A stretch of DNA of 38,166 nucleotides from Gammaproteobacteria bacterium (GTDB lineage: Bacteria > Pseudomonadota > Gammaproteobacteria > Chromatiales > Chromatiaceae). A model generated the notes under the pieces. That model searched no databases. It had not been told where the DNA came from and worked only from the letters and a program-made list of their open reading frames with translations. The first letter of the stretch is position 1, and the number at the start of each line of letters is the position of its first letter. Positions 28,405-37,350 of this stretch are shown one piece after another. The stretch covers positions 1-38,166 of the forward strand of contig JAABTK010000046.1 of assembly GCA_011389885.1 (NCBI GenBank). Direction: 5' to 3'. A program made the position numbers and the translations under genes.

Positions 28405-29705
28405 CCCCCTCCCGCCGCCTAGTGTCCGCGGTCCTCGGCCTCACCGCGCTGGCCGCCGCCGGGGCGGCGGTGCCGGCGCTGCGCTGGCTGTGGCCCCCCG
28501 CCGCCGGTCTGCTCGGGTTGCTGGCGGCGCTGGATCTCTACCAGGCCCTCGGGGTCCGCAGCCCGCGCGTGGCGCGGGAGATGCCGCGCGGCATCCCGAG
28601 CGGCGTCCGCTCCAAGGTGCAACTGCGGGTGGAAAACACCGCCCCGCGAACCCTGGCCCTGCGACTGCACGACCACCACCCGGCGCACTTTCGGGCCGAG
28701 GGCCTGCCCCTGGCGCTACGCATCCCCCCGCGCCGCCAGGCCGCCGCCGGCTACCGCCTGACCCCGCAGCGCCGGGGCGACGCCCTGTTTCCCGGCCTGG
28801 ACCTGATCATCGACTCACCCTGGGGCCTGTGGCGGCGGCGGGTCTTCGTCCCGCTGGAAACCCGGGTCAAGGTGTTCCCGAACTTTCATGAAATTCGCCG
28901 CTACGCGCTGCTGGCCACCGAGCATAACCTCAACCGCATGGGGGTGCGCAAACGCCGGCGGCGAGGCGAGGGCAACGACTTCCACCAACTGCGCGATTAC
29001 CGCCCCGGCGACAGCCTGCGCCAAATCCACTGGACCGCCACCTCGCGCTACCAGCGCCTGATCTCCAAGGAATACCAGGACGAACGCGACCAACAGGTGG
29101 TGTTCCTGATCGACTGCGGCCGCCGCATGCGCCACCTCGAAGGCGGCCGGGCCCACCTCGACGAAGTCCTCAACGCCATGCTGCTGCTGGCCTATGTGGC
29201 CTCGCGCCAAGGCGATGCCGTGGGGTTTCTCGCCTTCGGCGGGGTCCGCCGCTGGCGCCCGCCGCAAAAGGGCGGCGACGTGGTCACCCGGCTGCTGGAG
29301 CAGACCTACGACCTCGAATCCACCCTGGAGGCCTCGGACTACCTGATGGCGGCCAAGGAATTGATCCCGCTCCAGCGCCGCCGCTCCTTGGTGGTGCTAC
29401 TGACCAACACCCGCGACGACGATCGCGAGGAACTGGAACGCGCCATGCGGCTGCTCGCCAAGCGCCACCTAGTGGTGCTGGCCGACCTGCGCGAAAGCCT
29501 ATTAGACCAAACCCTGGAACACCCGGTGCGCAGCTTCGACGACGCCCTGCGCTTTCACGCCGTGGACGCCTACCGAACCGAACGCCAGCGCAACCACGAC
29601 CTCATGCAACACCACGGCGCCATCACCCTCGACCTGCTCGCCAGCCAACTCCCCGTGGCCCTGGTGAATCAGTATCTCAACGTCAAGGCCTCCGGGCGCC
29701 TGTGA
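28401..29705 (+). CDS. DUF58 (vWA-like) protein
   Basis: This encodes 434 residues, starting at the ATG that overlaps the moxR stop (ATGA). Two N-terminal membrane helices (about 7-28 and 29-49) are followed by a beta-rich domain and then the DUF58 hallmark: REGNDF-like GEGNDFHQLRDYRPGD (189-204) and IHWTATSR (209-216). The vWA-like core begins VFLIDCGRRM (234-243) and has a DxGxxM in place of the usual metal-binding DxSxS. The longer frame that starts at 28167 lies wholly inside moxR and is rejected. It is the last gene of the cluster and the likely membrane-bound client adaptor for the MoxR ATPase. Confidence 0.93.
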   Translation: MTPSRRLVSAVLGLTALAAAGAAVPALRWLWPPAAGLLGLLAALDLYQALGVRSPRVAREMPRGIPSGVRSKVQLRVENTAPRTLALRLHDHHPAHFRAEGLPLALRIPPRRQAAAGYRLTPQRRGDALFPGLDLIIDSPWGLWRRRVFVPLETRVKVFPNFHEIRRYALLATEHNLNRMGVRKRRRRGEGNDFHQLRDYRPGDSLRQIHWTATSRYQRLISKEYQDERDQQVVFLIDCGRRMRHLEGGRAHLDEVLNAMLLLAYVASRQGDAVGFLAFGGVRRWRPPQKGGDVVTRLLEQTYDLESTLEASDYLMAAKELIPLQRRRSLVVLLTNTRDDDREELERAMRLLAKRHLVVLADLRESLLDQTLEHPVRSFDDALRFHAVDAYRTERQRNHDLMQHHGAITLDLLASQLPVALVNQYLNVKASGRL

Positions 29706-29757
29706 TCCAAACCCAAGGCCTCGCTATTCGGGCTTTGGTTTAGTGCTCGGCCCGCGG

Positions 29758-29995
29758 GCTGATTCGCCGTAGGGTGCGTTAGCCCCGCCTATGCCAAGGC
29801 CCCCGCATTCAAAATATCCCGCAAACCGAGTGATCGCATTAAACCTCGAACCATCGGGCGGGGCGTAACGCACCATGCCCGGCGCCGGTGGGGATGGTGC
29901 GTTATGGCGCGCGGCAATGCGGGTGTTGGATTCGAGTTTCGTGGTTGGCGCGCCTAACGCACCCTGTCGGACTGATTCACCGTAGGGCGCGTATT
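29758..29995. repeat. Palindromic GTGCGTTA repeat element between convergent genes
   Basis: Two inverted pairs lie one after the other: 29773-29789 with 29857-29874 (GGTGCGTTA + GCCCCGCC, one-base indel) and 29896-29912 with 29947-29963 (GGTGCGTTA + GGCGCGC, one-base indel). Near-identical direct repeats of CTGATTC(G/A)CCGTAGGG flank the whole at 29759 and 29972. It fills most of the 304-base gap between the DUF58 and uvrB stops and holds no gene. Similar GTGCGTTA repeats are widespread intergenic sequences. Confidence 0.8.
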
Positions 29996-30009
29996 CGAGG
30001 TTTTCGCGT

Positions 30010-32016
30010 TCACGCCAATACCCCCATTTCCCGCAATTGTTTAATTTGATCCCGCACCCGTGCGGCGTCTTCGAATTCCAGGTCCTTGGCGTGCTGGTAC
30101 ATTTGTTTCTCCAGGACCTTGATCCGTTTGGCCATTTCGTGGGGCGTGAGCTGGGCGTATTCGACCTCGGTGTCGGCTACCTTGGCGTACTGTTTGGGCG
30201 ACATGGGGCCGCCGGGGTGGGCGCCTTCCATGATGTCGGCGATGGACTTGCGGATGCTCTGGGGGGTGATGCCCTGGGCCTTGTTGTGGGCGATCTGCTT
30301 GGCGCGGCGGCGTTCGGTTTCGTCGATGGCGCGGCGCATGGAGCCGGTGATTTTGTCGGCGTAGAGGATGGCCTTGCCGTTGACGTTGCGGGCGGCGCGG
30401 CCGATGGTTTGAATTAGCGAGCCCTCGGAGCGCAGAAAGCCTTCTTTGTCTGCGTCCAGGATCGCCACCAGGGAGACCTCGGGCATGTCCAGGCCCTCGC
30501 GCAGCAGGTTAATGCCCACCAGCACGTCGAACTCCCCCAGCCGCAGGTCGCGGATGATCTCCACCCGCTCTACGGTGTCGATGTCTGAATGCAGGTAGCG
30601 CACCCGCACGCCGTGTTCGTTCAGGTAATCCGTGAGGTCCTCGGCCATGCGCTTGGTGAGGGTGGTGATGAGCACCCGGTCGCCCTGTTCCACCCGCAGA
30701 TGGATCTCCGACAGCACGTCGTCCACCTGGGTGGCCACCGGCCGCACCTCCAGCTCCGGGTCCACCAGGCCGGTGGGGCGCACCACCTGTTCGATCACCC
30801 CGCCGGAGCGTTCCAACTCGTAGGCGCGCGGGGTGGCGGAGACGTACACCGTTTGGGGCGTGCGTTGCTCGAACTCCTCGAAGCGCAGGGGGCGATTATC
30901 CAGCGCCGAGGGCAGACGGAAGCCGTATTCCACCAGGGTCTCCTTGCGCGAGCGGTCGCCCTTGAACATGCCGCCCACCTGGGGGATGGAGGCATGGCTT
31001 TCGTCCGCCACCAACAGCGCATTGGGCGGCAGGTAGTCGAGCAGGGTAGGGGGCGGCTCGCCCGGGGCGCGGCCCGAGAGGTAACGGGAATAGTTTTCGA
31101 TCCCCGAGCAGTAGCCCAGCTCCAGCATCATTTCGAGGTCGAAGCGGGTGCGCTGCTCCAGGCGCTGGGCCTCCACCAGGCGGTTGCTGTCGCGCAGGAA
31201 GTTCAGGTGCTGCTTGAGTTCGTCCTTAATGGAGTCGATGGCCTCCAGCAGGGTTTCGCGCGGGGTCACATAGTGGGTCTTGGGGTAGATGGTGAAGCGC
31301 GGCACGCGGTTGCGAATCTCGCCGGTGAGGGGGTCGAACAGGGCGATTTGCTCGATTTCGTCGTCGAACAGCTCCAACCGCACCGCCTCCTCATCGGACT
31401 CGGCGGGGAAGATGTCGATGATCTCGCCGCGCACCCGGTAGGTGCCCCGTTGCAGCTCCATGTCGTTGCGGGTGTATTGCAGCTCCGCCAGCCGGCGCAG
31501 GATGGCGCGCTGGTCGATGGTCTCGCCGCGGGACAGGTGCAGCACCATGCTCAGGTAGGAGCGCGGGTCGCCCAGGCCGTAGATGCAGGACACGGTGGCC
31601 ACGATGATCACGTCCTTGCGCTCCAGCAGGGCCTTGGTGGCCGACAGGCGCATCTGCTCGATGTGCTCGTTGATGGTGGCGTCCTTCTCGATGAAGGTGT
31701 CCGACGACGGCACATAGGCCTCAGGCTGGTAGTAATCGTAGTAGGAGACGAAATACTCCACCGCGTTTTGCGGAAAGAACTCCTTGAACTCGCCGTAGAG
31801 CTGGGCCGCCAGGGTCTTGTTGTGGGCCAGGATGAGGGTGGGGCGCTGGATCTGCTGGATCACGTTGGCGATGGTGAAGGTCTTGCCCGAGCCGGTGACC
31901 CCCAGCAGCGTCAGGCCCGCCTCGCCGTCGTTAATGCCCGCCGTCAGTTGACGGATGGCCGCGGGCTGGTCGCCGGCGGGCGCGAACTTGGAGGCGAGGC
32001 GAAATGGTCTTGACAT
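30010..32016 (-). CDS. uvrB: Excinuclease ABC subunit B
   Basis: This 668-residue helicase-like subunit of nucleotide excision repair is close to the E. coli length of 673. Walker A GVTGSGKT is at 39-46. The DNA-clamping beta-hairpin region is [43 protein letters not shown] is the DExx box, and [24 protein letters not shown] and QTIGRAARN are helicase motifs IV-VI. The C-terminal UVR motif ([16 protein letters not shown]) binds UvrC. The ATG at 32016 starts at the conserved N-terminus. It is transcribed divergently from the aminotransferase. No LexA box of the CTGT-N8-ACAG type was found in the 115-base intergenic region. Confidence 0.98.
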   Translation of the reverse strand: MSRPFRLASKFAPAGDQPAAIRQLTAGINDGEAGLTLLGVTGSGKTFTIANVIQQIQRPTLILAHNKTLAAQLYGEFKEFFPQNAVEYFVSYYDYYQPEAYVPSSDTFIEKDATINEHIEQMRLSATKALLERKDVIIVATVSCIYGLGDPRSYLSMVLHLSRGETIDQRAILRRLAELQYTRNDMELQRGTYRVRGEIIDIFPAESDEEAVRLELFDDEIEQIALFDPLTGEIRNRVPRFTIYPKTHYVTPRETLLEAIDSIKDELKQHLNFLRDSNRLVEAQRLEQRTRFDLEMMLELGYCSGIENYSRYLSGRAPGEPPPTLLDYLPPNALLVADESHASIPQVGGMFKGDRSRKETLVEYGFRLPSALDNRPLRFEEFEQRTPQTVYVSATPRAYELERSGGVIEQVVRPTGLVDPELEVRPVATQVDDVLSEIHLRVEQGDRVLITTLTKRMAEDLTDYLNEHGVRVRYLHSDIDTVERVEIIRDLRLGEFDVLVGINLLREGLDMPEVSLVAILDADKEGFLRSEGSLIQTIGRAARNVNGKAILYADKITGSMRRAIDETERRRAKQIAHNKAQGITPQSIRKSIADIMEGAHPGGPMSPKQYAKVADTEVEYAQLTPHEMAKRIKVLEKQMYQHAKDLEFEDAARVRDQIKQLREMGVLA

Positions 32017-32131
32017 GGGGGATTCTTATAGCGCTCAGGATTCGTTATCATTATCCCTGTTATGCAGGGGGCGGCGAAAGGCCCCCGATTCCCTCCCTTC
32101 AATTGGACCGCCAAGAGGCCGAATTCAACCC

Positions 32132-33316
32132 ATGAGCATCAAACTCTCCGCTCGCGTGCAAGCCGTCAAACCCTCGCCCACCCTCGCCATCACCGCCCGC
32201 GCCGGGGCCATGCGCGCCGCTGGCAAAGATATTATCGGCCTCGGCGCCGGCGAGCCCGATTTCGACACCCCCGACCACATCAAACAGGCGGCGATCCAGG
32301 CCATCCGCGACGGCTTCACCAAATACACCCCGGTGGACGGCACCCCGGGGCTGAAGCAGGCGGTAGCGGAGAAATTCAAACGCGACAACGGGTTGGAGTA
32401 TACGCTGGAGGAGATCCTGGTGTCCTGCGGCGGCAAGCAGAGCTTCTTCAACATGGCCCAGGCGATCCTGGACCCGGGCGACGAGGTGGTGATCCCGGCC
32501 CCCTACTGGGTCTCTTATCCGGACATGACCCTGCTCGCCGGCGGCGTGCCGGTGATCATCGACGCCCCCGCCGAGCAACGCTTCAAGATCACCCCCGAGC
32601 AACTGCGTGCGGCGCTCACGGACAAGACCAAGCTGTTCGTGATCAACAGCCCCTCCAACCCCACCGGCATGGCCTATAGCAAAGAGGAGCTGGCGGCCAT
32701 CGGCGAAGTCCTTAACGACTACCCCGACGTGGTCATCGCCACCGACGACATGTACGAACACATCCTCTGGACCGAGGCCCCCTTCGTCACCCTCCTCAAC
32801 GCCGCGCCCCAACTCAAGGACCGCACCCTGGTGCTCAACGGCGTGTCCAAGGCCTACTCCATGACCGGCTGGCGCATCGGCTACGCCGCGGGCCCGGCGG
32901 ACGTGATCAAGGCGATGAAGAAGATTCAGTCCCAAAGCACCTCCAACCCCACCTCCATCGCCCAGGTGGCGGCCCAGGCGGCCCTGGAAGGCCCCCAAGA
33001 GTGTATCGGCGAAATGCTTACGGCCTTCAAACAGCGCCACGACTATGTAGTGGAACGGCTAAACAAAATCCCCGGCGTGGACTGCCTGCCCACCGACGGG
33101 ACCTTTTATTGCTTCCCCAAGGTGCAAGCCGCGCTAGAGCGGATCGACGGCGTGAACAACGACCTGGAACTGGCCGAATACCTGATCGAAAACGCCGGCG
33201 TGGCCCTGGTCCCCGGCTCCGCCTTCGGCCTGGAGGGCCATGTGCGCATCTCCATCGCCACCAGCATGGAAAACCTCACCAAGGCCCTCGACCGGCTGGA
33301 ACAGGCGCTGGGTTGA
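32132..33316 (+). CDS. Aspartate aminotransferase, class I (I-beta subgroup)
   Basis: This 394-residue PLP enzyme transfers the amino group between aspartate and 2-oxoglutarate. The N-terminal IGLGAGEPDFDTP (35-47) is typical of subgroup I-beta. SPSNPTG gives Asn176, ATDDMYEHI gives Asp205 and Tyr208, and the PLP lysine is Lys240 in LNGVSKAYSMTGWRIGYA, followed by Arg248. The ATG at 32132 is chosen because the family starts at MSIKLS; the longer frame upstream runs through the uvrB promoter region. I-beta enzymes in some bacteria also accept prephenate, and that cannot be judged here. Confidence 0.95.
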   Translation: MSIKLSARVQAVKPSPTLAITARAGAMRAAGKDIIGLGAGEPDFDTPDHIKQAAIQAIRDGFTKYTPVDGTPGLKQAVAEKFKRDNGLEYTLEEILVSCGGKQSFFNMAQAILDPGDEVVIPAPYWVSYPDMTLLAGGVPVIIDAPAEQRFKITPEQLRAALTDKTKLFVINSPSNPTGMAYSKEELAAIGEVLNDYPDVVIATDDMYEHILWTEAPFVTLLNAAPQLKDRTLVLNGVSKAYSMTGWRIGYAAGPADVIKAMKKIQSQSTSNPTSIAQVAAQAALEGPQECIGEMLTAFKQRHDYVVERLNKIPGVDCLPTDGTFYCFPKVQAALERIDGVNNDLELAEYLIENAGVALVPGSAFGLEGHVRISIATSMENLTKALDRLEQALG

Positions 33317-33414
33317 TCGCGTACCCGCTGCGCTCCATTGGCCTGTCCGAAAGCACCCGCCCGCGGGTGTCGTAAGATCGACCGACGTTGATCTCTAACC
33401 TAGCGCATCGACTC

Positions 33415-33425
33415 GGGTACAATGG
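33415..33425 (+). promoter_or_regulatory. Possible promoter -10 box GGGTACAATGG
   Basis: TACAAT lies 39 bases before the chosen start of the DUF499 gene. The full 11-mer is identical to the one upstream of the gene at 10535. The -35 position at 17 bases (CTAACC) is poor, so the call is tentative. Confidence 0.35.
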
Positions 33426-33462
33426 AATGGATCAAAGCAAGAACGCAAAGGGCCAAAGAATC

Positions 33463-36400
33463 ATGCTAAAAACCGTTCGCGACGCCTGCACACCCAGTCC
33501 GCTGATCTTCGACTACCGCATGGCCGAGGGCATCGAAAACCTCGGCCAGCTCATCCGCGACCAAGGCGCTGGGGCCGATTTTTTCGCCCGCAACCACCTC
33601 ACCCAGGGCATGGAAGAGCTGTTCCGCGAGGGTCTGCTCCGGCTCGGCGGCAAGAGCGACCAGGCGGTGTTCGAACTCTCCCAGGCCATGGGCGGGGGCA
33701 AGACCCACCTGATGATCGCCCTCGGGCTACTTGCCCGCCACCCGGAACGCCGTCGCGAAATCGTTCCCGAACTGGCCCAGCGATCCGCCTTCGGCAGCGC
33801 CGGCCTGGCCGCCTTCAACGGCCGCAACAACCCCGACCGCTTCATTTGGGGCGAAATCGCGGAGCAGCTCGGAAAAGGAGAGGAGTTTCGGCGATTTTGG
33901 ATCGACGGCCCCAAGGCCGTGGACGAACAGGCCTGGAAGCATCTCATCGGCGACCATCCGACGCTGATCCTGCTCGACGAGCTGCCCCCCTATCTGGCCA
34001 TGGCCAATGCCCGGCCCGCCGGTGCCGGCACCCTGGCCGACATCGTCACCTACAGCCTCGGAACCTTGCTGACCGCGGCCATGCAGTTGCCCCGCTGCTG
34101 CGTGGTCATCGCCAACCTCTCCGGTAGTTATGAACGCCAAAACCGCGAGATCAGCCGCATCGTCCACGACCTCCAACAAGAGACCCGGCGCCAGGCCCGC
34201 GCCATCACCCCGGTGCAGCTCGCCAGCGACGAAATCTATCAAATCCTCAAAAAGCGCCTGTTCGACCAAATGGCCGATGAGCAGGAGATCGAAGAGGTGG
34301 CCGAGGCCTATGTAGAGCAAGTCAAACGGGCAGAGGCCGGCGGCTTCCTGACCGCCCGCTCCATGGAGCAGGTGGCCGAAGAGGTGCGCGCCACCTATCC
34401 ATTCCACCCCAGCTTCAAGCACTTGGTGGCCCTGTTCAAAGAGAACGAAGACTTTCGCCAGACCCGCGGCCTGATGCAATTCGCCGCTCGTCTGCTGAAA
34501 TCCGTTTGGGAACGCGACACCAATGACGTCTTCCTTGCGGGCACCCAACACCTCAACCTCAACGACCCCATGGTCCGTGACGAAGTGGCCGGCATCAACA
34601 ACGCCCTGCTGCCCGCCATCGCTACCGACATCGCCGACAACGGCAACGCCCATGCCGAAGAGATCGACGACGCCCTCAACGGCGACGGCGCCACCCAGGT
34701 GGCCAAGCTCCTGCTCTCCGCCTCTCTGTCGCGGGCGGTAAAGGCCCACAGAGGCCTGACCGAAGAGGAGGCGATCGAATTCCTCGTCGCGCCCAACCGT
34801 AAGCCCGGCGAATTCGCCGCCGGCCTCGAACGGCTGCGCGCCAAGGCCTGGTACCTGCACCGCGAGGGCGAGGCCTACTACTTCAAAGAGACCGAAAATC
34901 TCACCAAGCGCATCGAAAAGGAGGCCGAGCGCATCCCCGCGCCCAAGGTGGAGCAGGCGCTTATCAACCACCTCAGCGGCCTGTTGCAGCCCCGTAATCG
35001 CCTGGCCTATCAGGAGATCCAAATCCTGCCGCGTCTCGACGAGGTGAAGCTTACCGCCCACCGCGTACTTTTGGTGGTGGAGCCCGACGGCCGCACCCCG
35101 CCCGAGGCGATCCGCAATTTCTTCGAGTTTCAACAGGAAAAGAACAACCTGCTGATCCTCTCCGGCAACGACTCCTACCTCTCCGGCGAAGTGGAAACCC
35201 GTCTGCGCGAACTCTACGCCATCGAGCGCATTCTCAAGGAACTCCGCCCCGGCGACAGCCTCTACGAAGAAGCCACAGAAAAGCAGGAAGAGCTGCGTGA
35301 ACGTTTCCTCAAGGCCGTGGCCGGGACCTACAATCGCCTCTTCTTCCCGGGCGGCGACGGCGAACTGGTGATGGCCACCATCGACAACGGCCTCAGCTTC
35401 GGTCAGGACGAATACAGCGCCGAGCGCCAGATCGAAAGACTCCTTTCCAGCACCCGCTGCGATCTCAAGCTGGCGCTGAATTATGCAGACGAACTCATCA
35501 ACTACTGGGCCATGGCGGAACAGTACCTATGGCCCCAAAACGTGCGCCGCACCCCCTGGCGTGACGTGTTGATGCGGGCCAAGACCGACCCCTCCTGGCC
35601 CTGGATGCCGGGGGCCAAAGGCCTGGAGACCCTCAAGACCAAGGCCCTGGAGCAAGGACGCTGGCGCGAGGGGGCCGACGGCCACATCGAAAAAGGACCC
35701 TTCCCCAAGGAAAAGACCGGTCTCAACGTGACCCCGCAAAACGTGGTCCGCGACAGCGAAGAATCCACCCTCACCCTCACCCCGCGCAACGCAGGCCCCA
35801 GCCCGCGCATCCACTATGCCGCCCATGCCGGCGTCTCGGAATCCGACCCGCTGGTGGAGGACCCCGACAACCTCCGCACCACCGAGCCCACCCTCTATTT
35901 CCTGGTGGTGGATAGCGAAGGCGCCCACCAAACCGGCGACCCCGTGCGCTGGAAGACCGATATCAGCATCCGCCACCAAATCCGCGACCTTGCCGGCGAA
36001 CGCAAAATCGAAATCCAGGCCCTGCCCGTGGCGGAGATCCGCTACAGCCTCGACGGCGCCAACCCCAAAATGGGCCCAATCTACCAAGAGCCCGTCGCCG
36101 CCCCGCCGGACGGCGGGCTGTTGCAGGTCTACGCCGTCGCCGGCGAGGCGGAAAAGACCGCCCAGTTCAAGATCCCCCCGGCGGACGGCGACCCCGTGCG
36201 CATCGACGATGACCGCCCCCTGCGGGTGAACGAAACCCGCCGCATCAGCCTCGACGATACGGAAAAGGCCTTTCGTTTCATTCAGCGCTTTCGCGACAAC
36301 CCCGAGACCTGGATCAAGGGCGCAGTCGTCAACATCGGAGAAGGCGAGACCGGCATCACCCTGCGCTTCAACGCCCGCGAAGTCACCGCCGGCATGCTCG

Positions 36401-36567
36401 AACAGGCCATTCAGGCCCTGCGCAAGGCCATCGGTGAAGAACAGGCCCGGGTTCAAATCACCGCCCGCGGCGGCATGCGCTTCCGCAACGGCCACGAATT
36501 CAAGGAATTCGCCCGCGACGCCGAACTCGAAATCCGCCCCGAAGATATCCTCCAGGACGACGTCTGA
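33463..36567 (+). CDS. DUF499 ATPase of a defence-type cluster
   Basis: This encodes 1034 residues. The ATG at 33463 is chosen because DUF499 proteins begin MLKTVRDAC-like; in-frame starts at 33388 and 33427 lie before or at the likely transcription start. The P-loop is AMGGGKTHLM (GGGKT 77-81) and the Walker B LILLDELPPYL (168-178), so it is a P-loop ATPase. A helical middle part (about 240-500, with FHPSFKHLVALFKENEDFRQTRGLMQFA) and a long C-terminal section (LNVTPQNVVRDSEESTLTLTPRNAG, then beta-rich domains) follow. It overlaps nothing and is three bases ahead of the DUF3780 gene, so the two are co-translated. Such ATPases are found with DUF1156 methylases and are annotated as anti-phage-associated; the mechanism is not established to my knowledge. 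No target-recognition domain is recognisable. Confidence 0.88.
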   Translation: MLKTVRDACTPSPLIFDYRMAEGIENLGQLIRDQGAGADFFARNHLTQGMEELFREGLLRLGGKSDQAVFELSQAMGGGKTHLMIALGLLARHPERRREIVPELAQRSAFGSAGLAAFNGRNNPDRFIWGEIAEQLGKGEEFRRFWIDGPKAVDEQAWKHLIGDHPTLILLDELPPYLAMANARPAGAGTLADIVTYSLGTLLTAAMQLPRCCVVIANLSGSYERQNREISRIVHDLQQETRRQARAITPVQLASDEIYQILKKRLFDQMADEQEIEEVAEAYVEQVKRAEAGGFLTARSMEQVAEEVRATYPFHPSFKHLVALFKENEDFRQTRGLMQFAARLLKSVWERDTNDVFLAGTQHLNLNDPMVRDEVAGINNALLPAIATDIADNGNAHAEEIDDALNGDGATQVAKLLLSASLSRAVKAHRGLTEEEAIEFLVAPNRKPGEFAAGLERLRAKAWYLHREGEAYYFKETENLTKRIEKEAERIPAPKVEQALINHLSGLLQPRNRLAYQEIQILPRLDEVKLTAHRVLLVVEPDGRTPPEAIRNFFEFQQEKNNLLILSGNDSYLSGEVETRLRELYAIERILKELRPGDSLYEEATEKQEELRERFLKAVAGTYNRLFFPGGDGELVMATIDNGLSFGQDEYSAERQIERLLSSTRCDLKLALNYADELINYWAMAEQYLWPQNVRRTPWRDVLMRAKTDPSWPWMPGAKGLETLKTKALEQGRWREGADGHIEKGPFPKEKTGLNVTPQNVVRDSEESTLTLTPRNAGPSPRIHYAAHAGVSESDPLVEDPDNLRTTEPTLYFLVVDSEGAHQTGDPVRWKTDISIRHQIRDLAGERKIEIQALPVAEIRYSLDGANPKMGPIYQEPVAAPPDGGLLQVYAVAGEAEKTAQFKIPPADGDPVRIDDDRPLRVNETRRISLDDTEKAFRFIQRFRDNPETWIKGAVVNIGEGETGITLRFNAREVTAGMLEQAIQALRKAIGEEQARVQITARGGMRFRNGHEFKEFARDAELEIRPEDILQDDV

Positions 36568-36570
36568 TCC

Positions 36571-37167
36571 ATGAGCGCCGTCGCGAAAAAGGCCAAGCCC
36601 TTCGCCCATTCCACCCTCGGCTTCGGCGTGCCCGCCACGACCGACCCCCACCACTTCGAGGTGGAGATCCCCCGCGGCAATACCCGCCCGGTGCTCATCA
36701 GCGAACACCTGGGCATGCAGAGCGACCACCAGCAGGCCGTCATCGACCGCGCACTGCTCGAACGCCCCCGCTGGAGCGCCATTCGTCTCGAAGTCCAGCG
36801 CGCCTTCAACCAACGCCTCAAGACCAACAAACTCGCCGTCGGCTACTGGAAGACGGGCGCCGTCCCGGTGGATCGCCTGCTCGGCAAGGAGCTTTGTGTT
36901 CTTGCCTGGGCCGTCGAGACCCTGGAGATGGACAAAATCGGCATCGCCCTGCGCAACTGGCTGGCCCTGCGCCCCGAAGAACGCTGGTGGCTCTTCGGCA
37001 TGACCGCCATGGCCGCCGGCGGCCTCAACGACGCCCAAAAGGGCTGGCGCGTCGCCCTCCGCTACGCCCTCGGCGACCAACCCCAGAGCGAAATGCTCAA
37101 GGCCCGCCCCCTGCGCGGTAGCGGCAAGGAACCAGGCAAGATCCACATGCCGGATCTGTTTGATTAA
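36571..37167 (+). CDS. DUF3780-domain protein of the defence-type cluster
   Basis: This encodes a 198-residue soluble protein starting STLGFGVPATTDPHHFEVEIP (14-34). It continues with RPRWSAIRLEVQRAFNQRLK-like (69-87) and a Trp-rich GYWKTGAVPVDRLLGKELCVLAWAVE, which is the DUF3780 pattern I recall. The segment RNWLALRPEERWWLFGMTAMA resembles the text usually seen near the C-terminus of that family. No catalytic motif is evident. It sits between the DUF499 ATPase (three bases upstream) and the DUF1156 methylase, the constant order of this cluster type, and is probably an adaptor or specificity component. The function is inferred from context only. Confidence 0.82.
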   Translation: MSAVAKKAKPFAHSTLGFGVPATTDPHHFEVEIPRGNTRPVLISEHLGMQSDHQQAVIDRALLERPRWSAIRLEVQRAFNQRLKTNKLAVGYWKTGAVPVDRLLGKELCVLAWAVETLEMDKIGIALRNWLALRPEERWWLFGMTAMAAGGLNDAQKGWRVALRYALGDQPQSEMLKARPLRGSGKEPGKIHMPDLFD

Positions 37168-37181
37168 ATTAACGGGACCGA

Positions 37182-37288
37182 TGACACCGCTCCCGCGGTG
37201 TCACCCATCCTCTGGCGCTCCCGCGCCGCGAACACCACGGGACGCGGGAGCGCCCCCAGATGCGTCACGCCGCGGGAGCGGCGTGACG
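37182..37288. promoter_or_regulatory. Three hairpins sharing one core, before the methylase gene
   Basis: Hairpin 1: nine-pair stem 37182-37190/37195-37203 with loop TCCC. Hairpin 2: twelve-pair stem 37214-37225/37243-37254 with a 17-base loop. Hairpin 3: eleven-pair stem 37263-37273/37278-37288 with loop GGGA. The core CGCTCCCGCG occurs at 37188 and 37216 and its exact reverse complement at 37243 and 37271. Arms can therefore re-pair between hairpins, and loops 1 and 3 are complementary. CGTGACGAG recurs at 37282 and 37330. There is no U-run. Confidence 0.85.
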
Positions 37289-37350
37289 AGTACCGTAAAA
37301 CAGCTACCCACGCCGCCGCCGCGACGTGACGTGACGAGGAGAATGAATAG

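Noticed and set aside
32017-32131. LexA operator or clear promoter for uvrB
   Set aside because: I found no CTGT-N8-ACAG box and no well-spaced -35/-10 pair in the divergent region; only weak TATAAG- and TATCAT-like boxes are present.
33354-33369. Terminator after the aminotransferase
   Set aside because: CACCCG-CCCG-CGGGTG is only six pairs long and has no U-run.
30589-37146. Very long open frames antisense to uvrB, the DUF499 gene and others (for example 30589-32013 +, 33727-35133 -, 35527-37146 -)
   Set aside because: They are mirror readings of high-GC genes, rich in Gly, Val, His and Ala, with no family match, while the opposite strand encodes recognisable proteins.
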